DNA from: Aureimonas sp. AU4
GTDB taxonomy: Bacteria > Pseudomonadota > Alphaproteobacteria > Rhizobiales > Rhizobiaceae
Direction: 5' to 3'
Length of the DNA: 64,000 nucleotides
Assembly: GCF_001463765.1 (NCBI RefSeq)
Contig: NZ_BBWK01000030.1
Location: 1 to 64,000, forward strand
Position 1 is the first letter of the stretch, and each line of letters starts with the position of its first letter. Shown here one piece after another: positions 16,448 to 25,001 of the stretch. The notes beneath the pieces are model-generated. The model saw only the letters and a list, made by a program, of their open reading frames with translations, did no database searches and had not been told where the DNA came from. Position numbers and translations under genes: made by a program.

Positions 16448-17254
16448 ATGAAGATCAAGTTCCTCGCATGCACCGCCCTGGCGGTGGCCGCGCTCTCAAT
16501 GCCCGCCAAGGCCGACAAGCTCGACGACATCATCGGCTCGGGCACGCTGCGCTGCGCCGTGGTGCTGGACTTCCCGCCCATGGGCTCGCGCGACGCGCAG
16601 AACAATCCGGTCGGCTTCGATGTCGACTACTGCAACGACCTCGCCAAGGCGCTCGGCGTCACGGCCGAGATCGTCGAGACGCCGTTTCCCGAGCGCATTC
16701 CGGCGCTGATGTCGGGCCGCGTCGACGTCGGCGTCGCCTCGACCTCCGACACGCTGGAGCGCGCCAAGACGGTCGGCTTCTCGGTGCCCTACTTCGCCTT
16801 CGAGATGGCGGTCACGGCCAACACCAAGTCGGGCGTGACCTCGTTCGAGACCATGAAGGGCAAGACGGTCGGCGCGACCGCCGGCACCTACGAGGCGATC
16901 GCGCTCGAGAATCAGGTCAAGCAGTGGGGCACGGGCGAGTTCCGCCCCTACCAGACGCAGGCCGACGTCTTTCTGGCGCTCAGCCAGGGCCAGCTCGACG
17001 CGACCGTCTCCACCTCGACCGTCGCCCAGGCCAACCTGAAGTCGGGCAGCTTCCAGAACATCGCCGTCGTCGGCAAGGCGCCCTTCGACATCGACTACGT
17101 CTCGCTGTTCACGAACCGCGACGAGTACGGCCTCATCAACTACCTCAACCTCTTCGTGAACCACCAGGTGCGCAGCGGCCGCTACAAGGAGCTCTACGAA
17201 AAGTGGGTGGGCGGCGAGGCGCCGAACCTGACGGCGCCGGGCGTCTACCGCTAA
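16448..17254 (+). CDS. hypM: Amino-acid ABC transporter substrate-binding protein (HypM-like)
   Basis: A 268-residue periplasmic binding protein of the SBP_bac_3 family with a signal peptide (MKIKFLACTALAVAALSMPAKA). Landmarks are the ligand-pocket region (GTLRCAVVLDFPPMGS, about 32-47), NPVGFDVDYCNDLAKALG and GKTVGATAGTYE. These transporters bind amino acids. The downstream epimerase, oxidase and dehydratase make hydroxyproline or D-proline the likely ligand, matching the HypMNPQ transporter of Sinorhizobium meliloti; the symbol rests on that synteny. A hairpin-rich 112-nt gap separates it from the permease, as often seen where binding protein is needed in excess. Confidence 0.85.
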   Translation: MKIKFLACTALAVAALSMPAKADKLDDIIGSGTLRCAVVLDFPPMGSRDAQNNPVGFDVDYCNDLAKALGVTAEIVETPFPERIPALMSGRVDVGVASTSDTLERAKTVGFSVPYFAFEMAVTANTKSGVTSFETMKGKTVGATAGTYEAIALENQVKQWGTGEFRPYQTQADVFLALSQGQLDATVSTSTVAQANLKSGSFQNIAVVGKAPFDIDYVSLFTNRDEYGLINYLNLFVNHQVRSGRYKELYEKWVGGEAPNLTAPGVYR

Positions 17255-17265
17255 GAAGAACGCTT

Positions 17266-17297
17266 CGCTTCACGAAGCGCCACGCTTCACGAAGCGC
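17266..17297 (+). repeat. Two direct copies of a small hairpin sequence
   Basis: CGCTTCACGAAGCGC occurs at 17266-17280 and again at 17283-17297. Each copy can fold into a CGCTTC/GAAGCG stem with a 2-nt gap, or the copies can pair with each other. They lie just after the binding-protein stop codon. Confidence 0.7.
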
Positions 17298-17306
17298 TAA
17301 GCTTCG

Positions 17307-17339
17307 GGCGGCGCCGGGTCGGGAGGACCGGGCGCCGCC
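17307..17339 (+). other. Strong intercistronic hairpin between hypM and hypN
   Basis: GGCGGCGCC (17307-17315) pairs with GGCGCCGCC (17331-17339), extended internally by GGTC/GACC. There is no T-run, so it is best read as a 3'-end stabiliser or attenuator reducing permease expression relative to the binding protein. Confidence 0.6.
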
Positions 17340-17366
17340 ATTACCTCACCATCGGCGTCCGAGGCC

Positions 17367-18032
17367 ATGTTCAGCTACACTTTCCGTTGGAACCAGGCGT
17401 TCCAGGCCCTGCCCCGCATGCTCGACGGCGCGCTGGTGACCCTCGAGATCGCGCTCCTGTCGATGGCGATCGGCCTCGTGGTCGCGGTGGCGCTGACGCT
17501 CTTCCGCCGCTCCGAAAGCCGCATCCTGCGAGGCTTCGCGGCGGCCTGGGTCGAGACGGCGCGCAACACGCCCGCCCTGTTCCAGATCTACATGGCCCAT
17601 TTCGGCCTCGGCGCCTTCGGCATCCACCTCAGCCCCTTCACCTCGCTCCTGATGGGCATCGCCTTCAACAATGCCGGCTATCTCGCCGAGAACTTCCGCG
17701 GCGCGCTGAAGGCCATTCCCGAGACGCAGGCCCGCGCCGGCCGCTCGCTCGGCATGGGCTCGCTCCAGGCCTTCCGTCTGATCGTCCTGCCGCAGATGCT
17801 GCGCATCGCCTTCCTGCCGGCCACCAACCAGATGGTCTGGGCGATCCTCATGACCTCGCTCGGCGTCACGGTCGGCATGAACACGGATCTGGCGGGCGTC
17901 ACGCAGGAGCTGAACGCGCGCTCCTTCCGCACCTTCGAGTTCTTCGCCATCGCCGCCGTGATCTACTACCTGATCGCCAAGGCGGTCACGCTCGCCGCCC
18001 GGCTCTTCGCCGCGCGCCTGTTCCGCTACTGA
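17367..18032 (+). CDS. hypN: Amino-acid ABC transporter permease (HypN-like)
   Basis: A 221-residue HisM/GlnP-type permease with about five helices. The EAA-type cytoplasmic loop is visible (GALKAIPETQARAGRSLGMG, about 112-131). The N-terminus FRWNQAFQALPRMLDGALVT is typical of the polar amino-acid uptake family. It pairs with the second permease immediately downstream as a heterodimer. GAGG lies 2 nt upstream of the ATG region, a slightly tight spacing. Confidence 0.88.
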   Translation: MFSYTFRWNQAFQALPRMLDGALVTLEIALLSMAIGLVVAVALTLFRRSESRILRGFAAAWVETARNTPALFQIYMAHFGLGAFGIHLSPFTSLLMGIAFNNAGYLAENFRGALKAIPETQARAGRSLGMGSLQAFRLIVLPQMLRIAFLPATNQMVWAILMTSLGVTVGMNTDLAGVTQELNARSFRTFEFFAIAAVIYYLIAKAVTLAARLFAARLFRY

Positions 18033-18043
18033 GGTCGGGGCCT

Positions 18044-18697
18044 GTGTTCGAAACCGCCATGACCTGGAACGACCTTCTCTTCCTGCTGCGGGGCGCGGGC
18101 ATGACGCTCGCCGTCACCGCGATCGCGGTGACGGGGGGAACCGTGCTCGGCATCCTCTTCGGCATCCTGCGCTTCCAGGCCGGTCCCTACTGGTCGGCGC
18201 CGCTTACCTTCGTGCTCGACGTCTTCCGCTCCGTGCCGCTCCTGATCCAGCTCGTGCTCGGCAACGCCTTCCAGGCGATCGCCAAGCTCGGCTGGGGCCC
18301 CTTCACCACCTCCTGCGTCGTGCTCTCGCTCTATACGGCGGCCTACTGCACCGAGATCGTGCGCGGCTCGATCGAGGCCGTGCCGCCGACCACGCGCCGC
18401 GCCGCCCGCTCGCTCGGTCTCACCTGGCGGCAGGACATGACGTCGATCGTCGCCCCGCTCGCCACCCGCATCGCCCTGCCCTCCTGGATCGGCCTGACGC
18501 TCGGCGTCATGAAGGATTCGGCGCTGGTGCTCTGGCTCGGGCTGATCGAGCTCCTGCGCGCCTCGCAGATCCTCGTCACGCGCCTGCAGGAGCCGCTCTT
18601 CATCCTCCTGGTCTGCGGCGCCATCTACTTCCTCATCAGCTTCCCCATCGCCAGGCTCGGCGGACATCTCGAGAAACGCTGGTCGCCCCATGATTGA
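18044..18697 (+). CDS. hypP: Amino-acid ABC transporter permease (HypP-like)
   Basis: A 217-residue permease, second half of the heterodimeric channel. The EAA loop is GSIEAVPPTTRRAARSLGLT (about 104-123). The start is assigned to GTG at 18044, because GAGG lies 9 nt before it, while the ATG five codons later lacks a usable ribosome-binding site. Its 3' end overlaps the ATPase start by 8 nt. It is part of the hydroxyproline/D-proline importer. Confidence 0.87.
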   Translation: MFETAMTWNDLLFLLRGAGMTLAVTAIAVTGGTVLGILFGILRFQAGPYWSAPLTFVLDVFRSVPLLIQLVLGNAFQAIAKLGWGPFTTSCVVLSLYTAAYCTEIVRGSIEAVPPTTRRAARSLGLTWRQDMTSIVAPLATRIALPSWIGLTLGVMKDSALVLWLGLIELLRASQILVTRLQEPLFILLVCGAIYFLISFPIARLGGHLEKRWSPHD

Positions 18698-19412
18698 GAT
18701 CCGGAACGTACGCAAATCCTTCGGGCCGCTCGAGGTCCTCAAGGGAATCGACCTGACCGTCGCGACCGGCGAGGTCCTGAGCGTCATCGGCGGCTCGGGC
18801 TCGGGCAAGTCGACCCTCCTCACATGCATCAACGGCCTGGAGCGGATCGATTCCGGCTCGATCCTGATCGACGGAACGGAGGTGCATGCCCGCTCCACCG
18901 ACCTCGACAAGCTGCGCCGCAAGGTCGGCATCGTGTTCCAGCAGTGGAACGCCTTTCCGCACCTGACCGTCATCGAGAACGTCATGCTGGCGCCCCGCAA
19001 GGTGCTGGGCATGGGGAAGCGCGAGGCCGAGGAGATCGCGGTCAGGCAGCTCACGCATGTGGGCCTCGCCGACAAGCTCGGCGTCTATCCGAGCCGCCTG
19101 TCGGGCGGCCAGCAGCAGCGCATGGCGATCGCCCGCGCGCTCGCCATGTCGCCGAAATACATGCTCTTCGACGAGGTGACCTCGGCGCTGGACCCGATGC
19201 TGGTCGGCGAGGTGCTCGACACGCTGCGCATGCTGGCGCGCGAGGGCATGACCATGATCTGCGTGACGCACGAGATGAAGTTCGCGCGCGAGGTGTCGGA
19301 CCGCGTCGCCTTCTTCCATCAGGGCGTCATGGCCGAGATCGCACCGCCCGACGAGCTCTTCGAGGCGCCCAAGCGACCCGAGACGCGGCAGTTCCTGGCG
19401 GCCACCCATTGA
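18690..19412 (+). CDS. hypQ: Amino-acid ABC transporter ATP-binding protein (HypQ-like)
   Basis: A 240-residue ATPase of the GlnQ/HisP class. Walker A GGSGSGKST (about 34-42), FQQWNAFPHLTV (Q-loop), signature LSGGQQQR, Walker B MLFDEVTSALD and switch His in VTHEMKF are all intact. The Walker B carries DEVTSALD with Val where most members have Pro, a common variant in this class. It drives uptake through the two permeases upstream and shares a TTGA overlap with the oxidase gene downstream. Confidence 0.92.
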   Translation: MIEIRNVRKSFGPLEVLKGIDLTVATGEVLSVIGGSGSGKSTLLTCINGLERIDSGSILIDGTEVHARSTDLDKLRRKVGIVFQQWNAFPHLTVIENVMLAPRKVLGMGKREAEEIAVRQLTHVGLADKLGVYPSRLSGGQQQRMAIARALAMSPKYMLFDEVTSALDPMLVGEVLDTLRMLAREGMTMICVTHEMKFAREVSDRVAFFHQGVMAEIAPPDELFEAPKRPETRQFLAATH

Positions 19413-20683
19413 GCGCGCAGCCCGAGCCATCCCGGTCCGAGCACGACGCGGTCGTGGTCGGCGCGGGCATCGTCGGCCTGATGACGGCGCTGGCGCTCGC
19501 CGACGAGGGACGCCAAGTCCTCGTCCTCGACCGCGAGGGACCGGCCTCCGGCACGAGCGCCGGCAACGCCGGCATCCTCGCCTATCCCGAGATCCTGCCG
19601 CTCGCCTCGCCGGGACTGCTCGGCCAGGTGCCGCGCTGGCTGGTCGACCCGCTCGGTCCCTTGAGCGTGCGCCCGTCCTATGCGCTGCGCGCCGCGCCCT
19701 GGCTCCTGCGCTTCATCCGCGCGAGCGGGCCCGAGAGCTACGCTCGCATCCTCGCCGCGCAGGGCGCCCTCAACCGCCTCGCCGAGCCCGCGATGAGCGC
19801 GGCCGTCGAGAAGGCAGGCCTCGGCAACCACGTGAGCGAGGCCGGAACGCTCGACCTCTACGACGGCGAGGACGCCTTCCGCCGAACGGAGGGCGACTGG
19901 GCGCTGAAGCGGAGCGCGGGCATCCGCTTCGAGGTGCTGCGCGGGCGCGACGCGATCGAGGCGGTCCAGCCGGGCATCGCCGGCCGCTTCCACGCGGCGG
20001 CGGTGTACTCGGCCGAGGGGCGCCAGGTGCGCGAACCGCGCGAGTTCACCCAAGCGCTCGGACGTTATCTGGAGGGGCGCGGCGTCGCGATCCGCCGGGC
20101 GCGCGTCGAGGCGATCCGCCCCGTGGCGCGAGGCGCCGAGATCGTGCTCGGCGACGGCGAGCCGGCGATCCTCGCCAGATTCGCGGTTCTGGCGGCGGGC
20201 GCCTGGTCGAAGCGTCTGGCGGCCAGCCTCGGCGACTGCGTGCCGCTGGAGTCGGAGCGCGGCTACAACGTGACGCTTCCCGCCGGCGCCTTTCCGCTGC
20301 GCCGCCAGCTCTACTTCAACGGCCACGGCTTCGTCGCGACCCCGGTCGCCGAAGGGGTGCGCATCGGCGGGGCGGTGGAGATCGGCGGCCTCGACCTCGC
20401 CCCGAACTTCAAGCGCTCCGACGCCATGCTCCGCAAGGCGCAGGGCTTCCTGCCGGGCCTCGATCTCGAGGGCGCCCGGCCCTGGATGGGGCACCGCCCC
20501 TCCATGCCCGACACGCTCGCCGTGATCGGGCGCTCGCGCGCCAGCCGCCAGATCGTCTACGCCTTCGGCCACGGCCATCTCGGCCTCACGCAGTCGGCCG
20601 CGACGGGCCGGCTCGTCGCCGATCTCGCGGCCGAGCGCCCGCCCGCGATCGACCTCGCCCCCTTCTCGCCCCAACGCTTCTGA
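19409..20683 (+). CDS. hypO: FAD-dependent D-amino-acid dehydrogenase, probable D-hydroxyproline/D-proline oxidase (HypO-like)
   Basis: A 424-residue DadA/DAO-family flavoprotein. The dinucleotide motif VVVGAGIVGLMTALALADEG is near the N-terminus (about 15-34), followed by SAGNAGILAY (FAD/substrate loop) and a C-terminal FGHGHLGLTQSAATGRLVADL that closes the FAD site. The start is TTG at 19409, overlapping the ATPase stop as TTGA; there is no ATG or GTG before the FAD motif. Next to 4-hydroxyproline epimerase it would oxidise cis-4-hydroxy-D-proline to pyrroline-4-hydroxy-2-carboxylate, and D-proline to P2C. Electrons would pass to the respiratory chain. Confidence 0.85.
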   Translation: MSAQPEPSRSEHDAVVVGAGIVGLMTALALADEGRQVLVLDREGPASGTSAGNAGILAYPEILPLASPGLLGQVPRWLVDPLGPLSVRPSYALRAAPWLLRFIRASGPESYARILAAQGALNRLAEPAMSAAVEKAGLGNHVSEAGTLDLYDGEDAFRRTEGDWALKRSAGIRFEVLRGRDAIEAVQPGIAGRFHAAAVYSAEGRQVREPREFTQALGRYLEGRGVAIRRARVEAIRPVARGAEIVLGDGEPAILARFAVLAAGAWSKRLAASLGDCVPLESERGYNVTLPAGAFPLRRQLYFNGHGFVATPVAEGVRIGGAVEIGGLDLAPNFKRSDAMLRKAQGFLPGLDLEGARPWMGHRPSMPDTLAVIGRSRASRQIVYAFGHGHLGLTQSAATGRLVADLAAERPPAIDLAPFSPQRF

Positions 20684-20690
20684 GACACCG

Positions 20691-21692
20691 ATGGCCAACC
20701 ATACCTTCTCCTGCCTCGACGGCCACACCTGCGGAAATCCCGTGCGCCTCGTGTCGGGCGGCGGCCCGCTGCTGCAGGGCTCCACCATGCTGGAGCGGCG
20801 CGCCCACTTCCTTGCCGAGTTCGACTGGATCCGCACCGGCCTGATGTTCGAGCCGCGCGGCCACGACATGATGTCGGGCTCGATCCTCTACCCCCCGACG
20901 CGCCCCGACTGCGACGTCGGCGTCCTGTTCATTGAGACGAGCGGCTGCCTGCCCATGTGCGGCCACGGCACGATCGGCACCGTCACCATGGCGGTGGAGA
21001 ACGGCCTCGTGCGCCCGCGCGAACCGGGCCGCCTCGCGCTCGACACGCCGGCCGGCCGGGTCGACGTCTCCTTCCGCCAGGAGGGCCGCTTCGTGGAGGA
21101 GGTGCGCCTCACCAACGTGCCGGGCTTCCTCCACTCCGAAGGTTTGACGGCCGAGGTCGAGGGCCTCGGCGAGATCGTGGTGGACGTCGCCTATGGCGGC
21201 AACTTCTACGCCATCGTCGAACCGCAGCGGAACTTCCGCGACATCGCCGACCACACGGCGGGCGAGCTCGTCGGCTGGTCGCCGAAGCTGCGCGCGGCGC
21301 TGAACGAAAAGTACGAGTTCGTCCATCCCGAGCACCCCGAGATCCGGGGCCTCAGCCACATCCTCTGGACGGGCGCTCCGCGCGACGCGCAGGCCCACGC
21401 CCGCAACGCCGTGTTCTACGGCGAGAAGGCGATCGACCGCTCGCCTTGCGGTACCGGCACCTCGGCGCGCATGGCGCAGCTGGCCGCCAAGGGCAAGCTC
21501 GCCGTCGGCGACGACTTCGTTCACGAGAGCATCATCGGCTCGCTCTTCCGCGGGCGCGTCGAGCGCGAGGCACGCGTCGGCAACAAATCCGCCATCGTGC
21601 CCTCGATCGCGGGATGGGCGCGCCAGACCGGCATCAACACCCTCTTCATCGACGACCGCGATCCCTTCGCCCACGGCTTCGTGGTGCGCTGA
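20691..21692 (+). CDS. hypRE: 4-hydroxyproline 2-epimerase
   Basis: A 333-residue proline-racemase-superfamily enzyme that interconverts trans-4-hydroxy-L-proline and cis-4-hydroxy-D-proline. The catalytic thiol pair is Cys90 (PMCGHGT) and Cys253 ([14 protein letters not shown]). The N-terminal [12 protein letters not shown] distinguishes hydroxyproline epimerases from proline racemases, and length and both Cys positions agree with the Brucella enzyme as I recall it. It lies 7 nt after the D-amino-acid oxidase that would use its product. The family can also act on proline or 3-hydroxyproline, but sequence and context favour 4-hydroxyproline. Confidence 0.96.
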   Translation: MANHTFSCLDGHTCGNPVRLVSGGGPLLQGSTMLERRAHFLAEFDWIRTGLMFEPRGHDMMSGSILYPPTRPDCDVGVLFIETSGCLPMCGHGTIGTVTMAVENGLVRPREPGRLALDTPAGRVDVSFRQEGRFVEEVRLTNVPGFLHSEGLTAEVEGLGEIVVDVAYGGNFYAIVEPQRNFRDIADHTAGELVGWSPKLRAALNEKYEFVHPEHPEIRGLSHILWTGAPRDAQAHARNAVFYGEKAIDRSPCGTGTSARMAQLAAKGKLAVGDDFVHESIIGSLFRGRVEREARVGNKSAIVPSIAGWARQTGINTLFIDDRDPFAHGFVVR

Positions 21693-21696
21693 CGCC

Positions 21697-23379
21697 GTGC
21701 CGGGCGCGGCCCTCTCCGTCCTGCCCGGCCGAGCGGCGGGACGGGTGCTCCACCTCACCGAACCCTTGAGCTTCTGGGGCGGCGTCGATCCGGCGAGCGG
21801 CCGGATCATCGACGTCCACCATCCCCAGCACGGCGCCTCGCTGGCGGGGGCGGTGGTCGCGGTCTCCTCGACGCGCGGCTCCTGCACGGGCTCGGGCGTC
21901 GTGCTGGAACTCGCGCTCGCGGGCTTCGCGCCGGCCGCCCTCGCCTTCGCGGAACCCGAAGACGTCGCGACGCTCGGCGCGCTGGTGGCCGCCGAGATGT
22001 TCGAGCGGTCGATCCCGGTAGTGCGCCTCGACGCCGACGCCTTCCGGGCGCTGGCAGAGGCGCGCGAGGCGCGGATCGGGTCGGAGGCGATCGAGACGGA
22101 TGCGGGGTCCATCCCCGTCCGTCCGCTGCCCGAAGGCGCGCTCGCGCTCTCGAACAGCGACCGCCTGCTTCTCGACGGCGCGCAAGGCCCGGCGGCGGCG
22201 CTTGCCATGCGCATCCTCTGTGCGATCGCCCGCCAACAGGGCGCGGCCTCGCTCACCGACGTGACGCGCGTCCATATCGACGGCTGCATCTATGCCAGCC
22301 CCGCCAACCTCGTCTTCGCCGAGGCGATGGAGGGGCTCGGCGCGCGGGTGCGCGTTCCCGCCACCATGAACGCGATCTCGGTGGACCACGCGAACTGGCG
22401 CGCGCAGGGCGTGCCCGAAAGCTTCGGCGCACCGGCCGCGCGCCTCGCCGACAGCTATGTCGCGATGGGCTGCCGGCCGACCTTCACCTGCGCGCCCTAT
22501 CTCCTCGACGGCGCGCCGGCGCGCGACGAGGCGATCGGCTGGTCGGAATCCAACGCCGTGATCTTCGCCAACAGCGTGCTCGGGGCGCGCACCGCCAAGC
22601 ATCCCGACTTCCTCGACCTGTGCATCGCGATCACCGGACGCGCGCCCCTGTCGGGCCCCTATCTCGATGCCGAGCGCATGGCCCGCCGGATCGTCGAGTT
22701 CAGCTGTCCACCGGGGGCCGGCGACAGCTTCTGGCCGCTCGCGGGCTATCTGGCGGGCCTCGCCTCGCCGGACTGCATCCCGCTCCTGCGCGGCCTCGCG
22801 GCGGCCGAGCCCGGCCGCGACGACCTCAAGGCGCTGTGCGCGGCCTTCGGCACGACCTCGGCCGCCCCGATGCTGCATGTCGAGGGCGTGACGCCGGAAG
22901 CGGACCGGCTCGACCCGCAGGCCGATACCGTCCGGATCGGGCATGACGAGCTGCGAACCGGGTGGCAAAGGCTCAACAACGGCCCGGAGGCGGTGGACCT
23001 CGTCGCCATCGGCAGCCCGCACGCCTCGCTGGAGGAATGCCGCGCTCTGGCCGAGAGGCTGGCGGGGCGACCGCTTCACCCCGGCGTCCACGCGATCGTC
23101 ACCGCCGGGCGCCAGGTTCTGGCGGAAGCGACGCGCGAGGGGCTGATCGCCCGGCTGTCGCGATCCGGCGTCCAGGTGATCGGCGACCTGTGCTGGTGCT
23201 CGATCTCGCGCCCCGTGTTTCCACCCGACGCGCGCGTCGTCCTGACGAACTCGGGCAAGTACGCCCATTACGGTCCGGGCCTGTCGGGCTGCGCCGTTCG
23301 CCTCGGCACGCTCGACGACTGCGTCGAGGCGATCGTGAGCGGGCGTGCGCCCGCCCGCCTGCCGTCCTGGCTCGGCTGA
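21697..23379 (+). CDS. Fused aconitase-X protein, probable cis-3-hydroxy-L-proline dehydratase
   Basis: A 560-residue AcnX with the small swivel domain first (about 1-130; [20 protein letters not shown]) fused to the large domain (about 140-560; [18 protein letters not shown]-type segment [39 protein letters not shown]). In archaea and fungi the two parts may be separate or differ in function; bacterial fused AcnX proteins in hydroxyproline clusters dehydrate cis-3-hydroxy-L-proline to P2C, which the Ldh-family enzyme at 15236 would reduce to L-proline. Several Cys (including GSC near 63 and LCWC near 508-511) are available for the iron-sulphur cluster. The GTG start follows the epimerase by 4 nt. 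Confidence 0.86.
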   Translation: MPGAALSVLPGRAAGRVLHLTEPLSFWGGVDPASGRIIDVHHPQHGASLAGAVVAVSSTRGSCTGSGVVLELALAGFAPAALAFAEPEDVATLGALVAAEMFERSIPVVRLDADAFRALAEAREARIGSEAIETDAGSIPVRPLPEGALALSNSDRLLLDGAQGPAAALAMRILCAIARQQGAASLTDVTRVHIDGCIYASPANLVFAEAMEGLGARVRVPATMNAISVDHANWRAQGVPESFGAPAARLADSYVAMGCRPTFTCAPYLLDGAPARDEAIGWSESNAVIFANSVLGARTAKHPDFLDLCIAITGRAPLSGPYLDAERMARRIVEFSCPPGAGDSFWPLAGYLAGLASPDCIPLLRGLAAAEPGRDDLKALCAAFGTTSAAPMLHVEGVTPEADRLDPQADTVRIGHDELRTGWQRLNNGPEAVDLVAIGSPHASLEECRALAERLAGRPLHPGVHAIVTAGRQVLAEATREGLIARLSRSGVQVIGDLCWCSISRPVFPPDARVVLTNSGKYAHYGPGLSGCAVRLGTLDDCVEAIVSGRAPARLPSWLG

Positions 23380-23393
23380 AAGGGTCTTCGACC

Positions 23394-24422
23394 ATGCGCT
23401 CCACCAAGACCATTCACGTGATCTCCGCCCATGCGGAAGGCGAGGTCGGCGACGTGATCGTGGGGGGCGTCGCGCCCCCGCCGGGCGACACGCTCTGGGC
23501 CCAGAGCCGTTGGATCGCCAAGGACGACACGCTGCGCCGCTTCGTGCTGAACGAGCCGCGCGGCGGCATCTTCCGGCACGTGAACCTCCTCGTCCCGCCC
23601 AAGCACCCGGAGGCCGACGCCGCCTTCATCATCATGGAGCCCGAGGACACCCCGCCCATGTCGGGGTCGAACTCGATCTGCGTGGCGACGGTGCTGCTCG
23701 ACGGTGGCATCGTGCCGATGCGCGAGCCCGTCACGGAGATGCTGCTGGAGGCGCCGGGCGGGCTCGTGCGCGTGCGCGCCGAGTGCCGGCACGGCAAGGC
23801 CGAGCGCATCTTCGTCGAAAACCTGCCGAGCTTCGCCGACAAGCTGGGCGCCACGCTGGACGTCGAGGGGCTCGGCACGCTCACGGTCGACACGGCCTAT
23901 GGCGGCGACAGCTTCGTGATCGTGGATGCGCAGGCGCTCGGCTTCCGGCTGGTGCCGGATGAGGCGCACGACATCGCGCGGCTCGGCGTGCGCATCACGC
24001 GCGCGGCCGACGAGGCGCTGGGCTTCCGTCATCCCGAGAACCCGGACTGGCGGCATTTCTCGTTCTGCCTCTTCGCAGGGCCGGTGGAGCGGACCGAGGA
24101 GGGCCTGCGCGCGGGCGCCGCGGTCGCGATCCGGCCCGGCAAGGTGGATCGCTCCCCGACCGGCACCGCGCTTTCGGCCCGCATGGCGGTGCTCCACGCG
24201 CGCGGCCAGATGGGTCTGGACGATCGCCTCACCGCCGTCTCGCTGATCGGCTCGACCTTCACCGGCCGCATCCTCGGCACCACCAGCGTCGGCGACCGGC
24301 CGGCGGTGCGCCCCGAGATCTCCGGCCGCGCCTGGGTGACCGGCATCCACCAGCACATGCTGGACCCCTCCGATCCCTGGCCGGAAGGCTACCGCCTGTC
24401 CGACACCTGGGGCGCGCGCTGA
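23394..24422 (+). CDS. Proline-racemase-superfamily protein with Ser/Thr in place of both catalytic cysteines
   Basis: A 342-residue paralogue of the epimerase. The first active-site segment reads [12 protein letters not shown], with Ser90 where epimerases have Cys, and the second reads [13 protein letters not shown], with Thr256. Racemase/epimerase activity needs two acid/base thiols, so this enzyme should not epimerise. Cys/Thr members of the superfamily are trans-3-hydroxy-L-proline dehydratases; a Ser/Thr pair is less familiar, and a dehydratase or other one-base role is only inferred. It closes the hydroxyproline operon, 14 nt after AcnX. N-terminal [16 protein letters not shown] replaces the [10 protein letters not shown] motif of the epimerase. 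Confidence 0.85.
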   Translation: MRSTKTIHVISAHAEGEVGDVIVGGVAPPPGDTLWAQSRWIAKDDTLRRFVLNEPRGGIFRHVNLLVPPKHPEADAAFIIMEPEDTPPMSGSNSICVATVLLDGGIVPMREPVTEMLLEAPGGLVRVRAECRHGKAERIFVENLPSFADKLGATLDVEGLGTLTVDTAYGGDSFVIVDAQALGFRLVPDEAHDIARLGVRITRAADEALGFRHPENPDWRHFSFCLFAGPVERTEEGLRAGAAVAIRPGKVDRSPTGTALSARMAVLHARGQMGLDDRLTAVSLIGSTFTGRILGTTSVGDRPAVRPEISGRAWVTGIHQHMLDPSDPWPEGYRLSDTWGAR

Positions 24423-24438
24423 GACGAGCGCGGCCGCT

Positions 24439-24870
24439 CTAGCGCCGGAGCCGGGTCGAGAGGATGATCGAGGACTGGGTGCGCTCGACGCCCCCGATCC
24501 GCCCGATCTCGTCGATATGCGCGTCGAGCTCCGCGATCGAGGGGGCCGCGACGATGGCGATGAGATCGAAGGCACCGCTCACTGAGTGAAGCTCGGTGAC
24601 GGCACCGACCTGCGCGATCGACGCCACGACCTCGCTGAGCGACTTGGGCGCGATGGTGACGAGGACATGCGCGCGCACGAGCCCCGACGCGTAGGCGTCG
24701 GACAGCCGAACGCCGTAGCCCGCGATGACGCCGAGGCGCTCCAGCCGCTCCAGCCGGGCCTGCGCGGTGGTGCGCGAGATCGACAGGCGCCTGGCGAGCG
24801 TGGCGACGGGCATGCGCGCGTTCTCGGCCAGAAGCGCCAAGAGTTCCCTGTCCTTGGCCGTCAGCTCCAC
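24439..24870 (-). CDS. Lrp/AsnC-family transcriptional regulator
   Basis: A 143-residue regulator: an N-terminal HTH (LTAKDRELLALLAENARMPV to SRTTAQARLERLE, about 3-50) and a C-terminal RAM ligand-binding domain (about 65-140, AVTELHSVSGAFDLIAIV). The start is GTG at 24870, with AAGGAGG 8 nt upstream; an ATG farther upstream would add a tail outside the family pattern. It is divergent from the saccharopine-dehydrogenase-family gene (131 nt apart) and convergent with the hydroxyproline operon. Control of the divergent amino-acid gene is the likeliest role, although it could also act on the hyp genes. Confidence 0.9.
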   Translation of the reverse strand: MELTAKDRELLALLAENARMPVATLARRLSISRTTAQARLERLERLGVIAGYGVRLSDAYASGLVRAHVLVTIAPKSLSEVVASIAQVGAVTELHSVSGAFDLIAIVAAPSIAELDAHIDEIGRIGGVERTQSSIILSTRLRR

Positions 24871-25001
24871 GCTTCTCGCCTCCTTGCCCAGATGTGTCGT
24901 CGTTTCGCATGAAAGCGGGCGCGGAACAGGTCGCAACGACGCTGGGATCCGCCCTCTCCGCCTTTATGCTGCCTTTATACGACGCAGCGCGGGAGGTGGA
25001 T

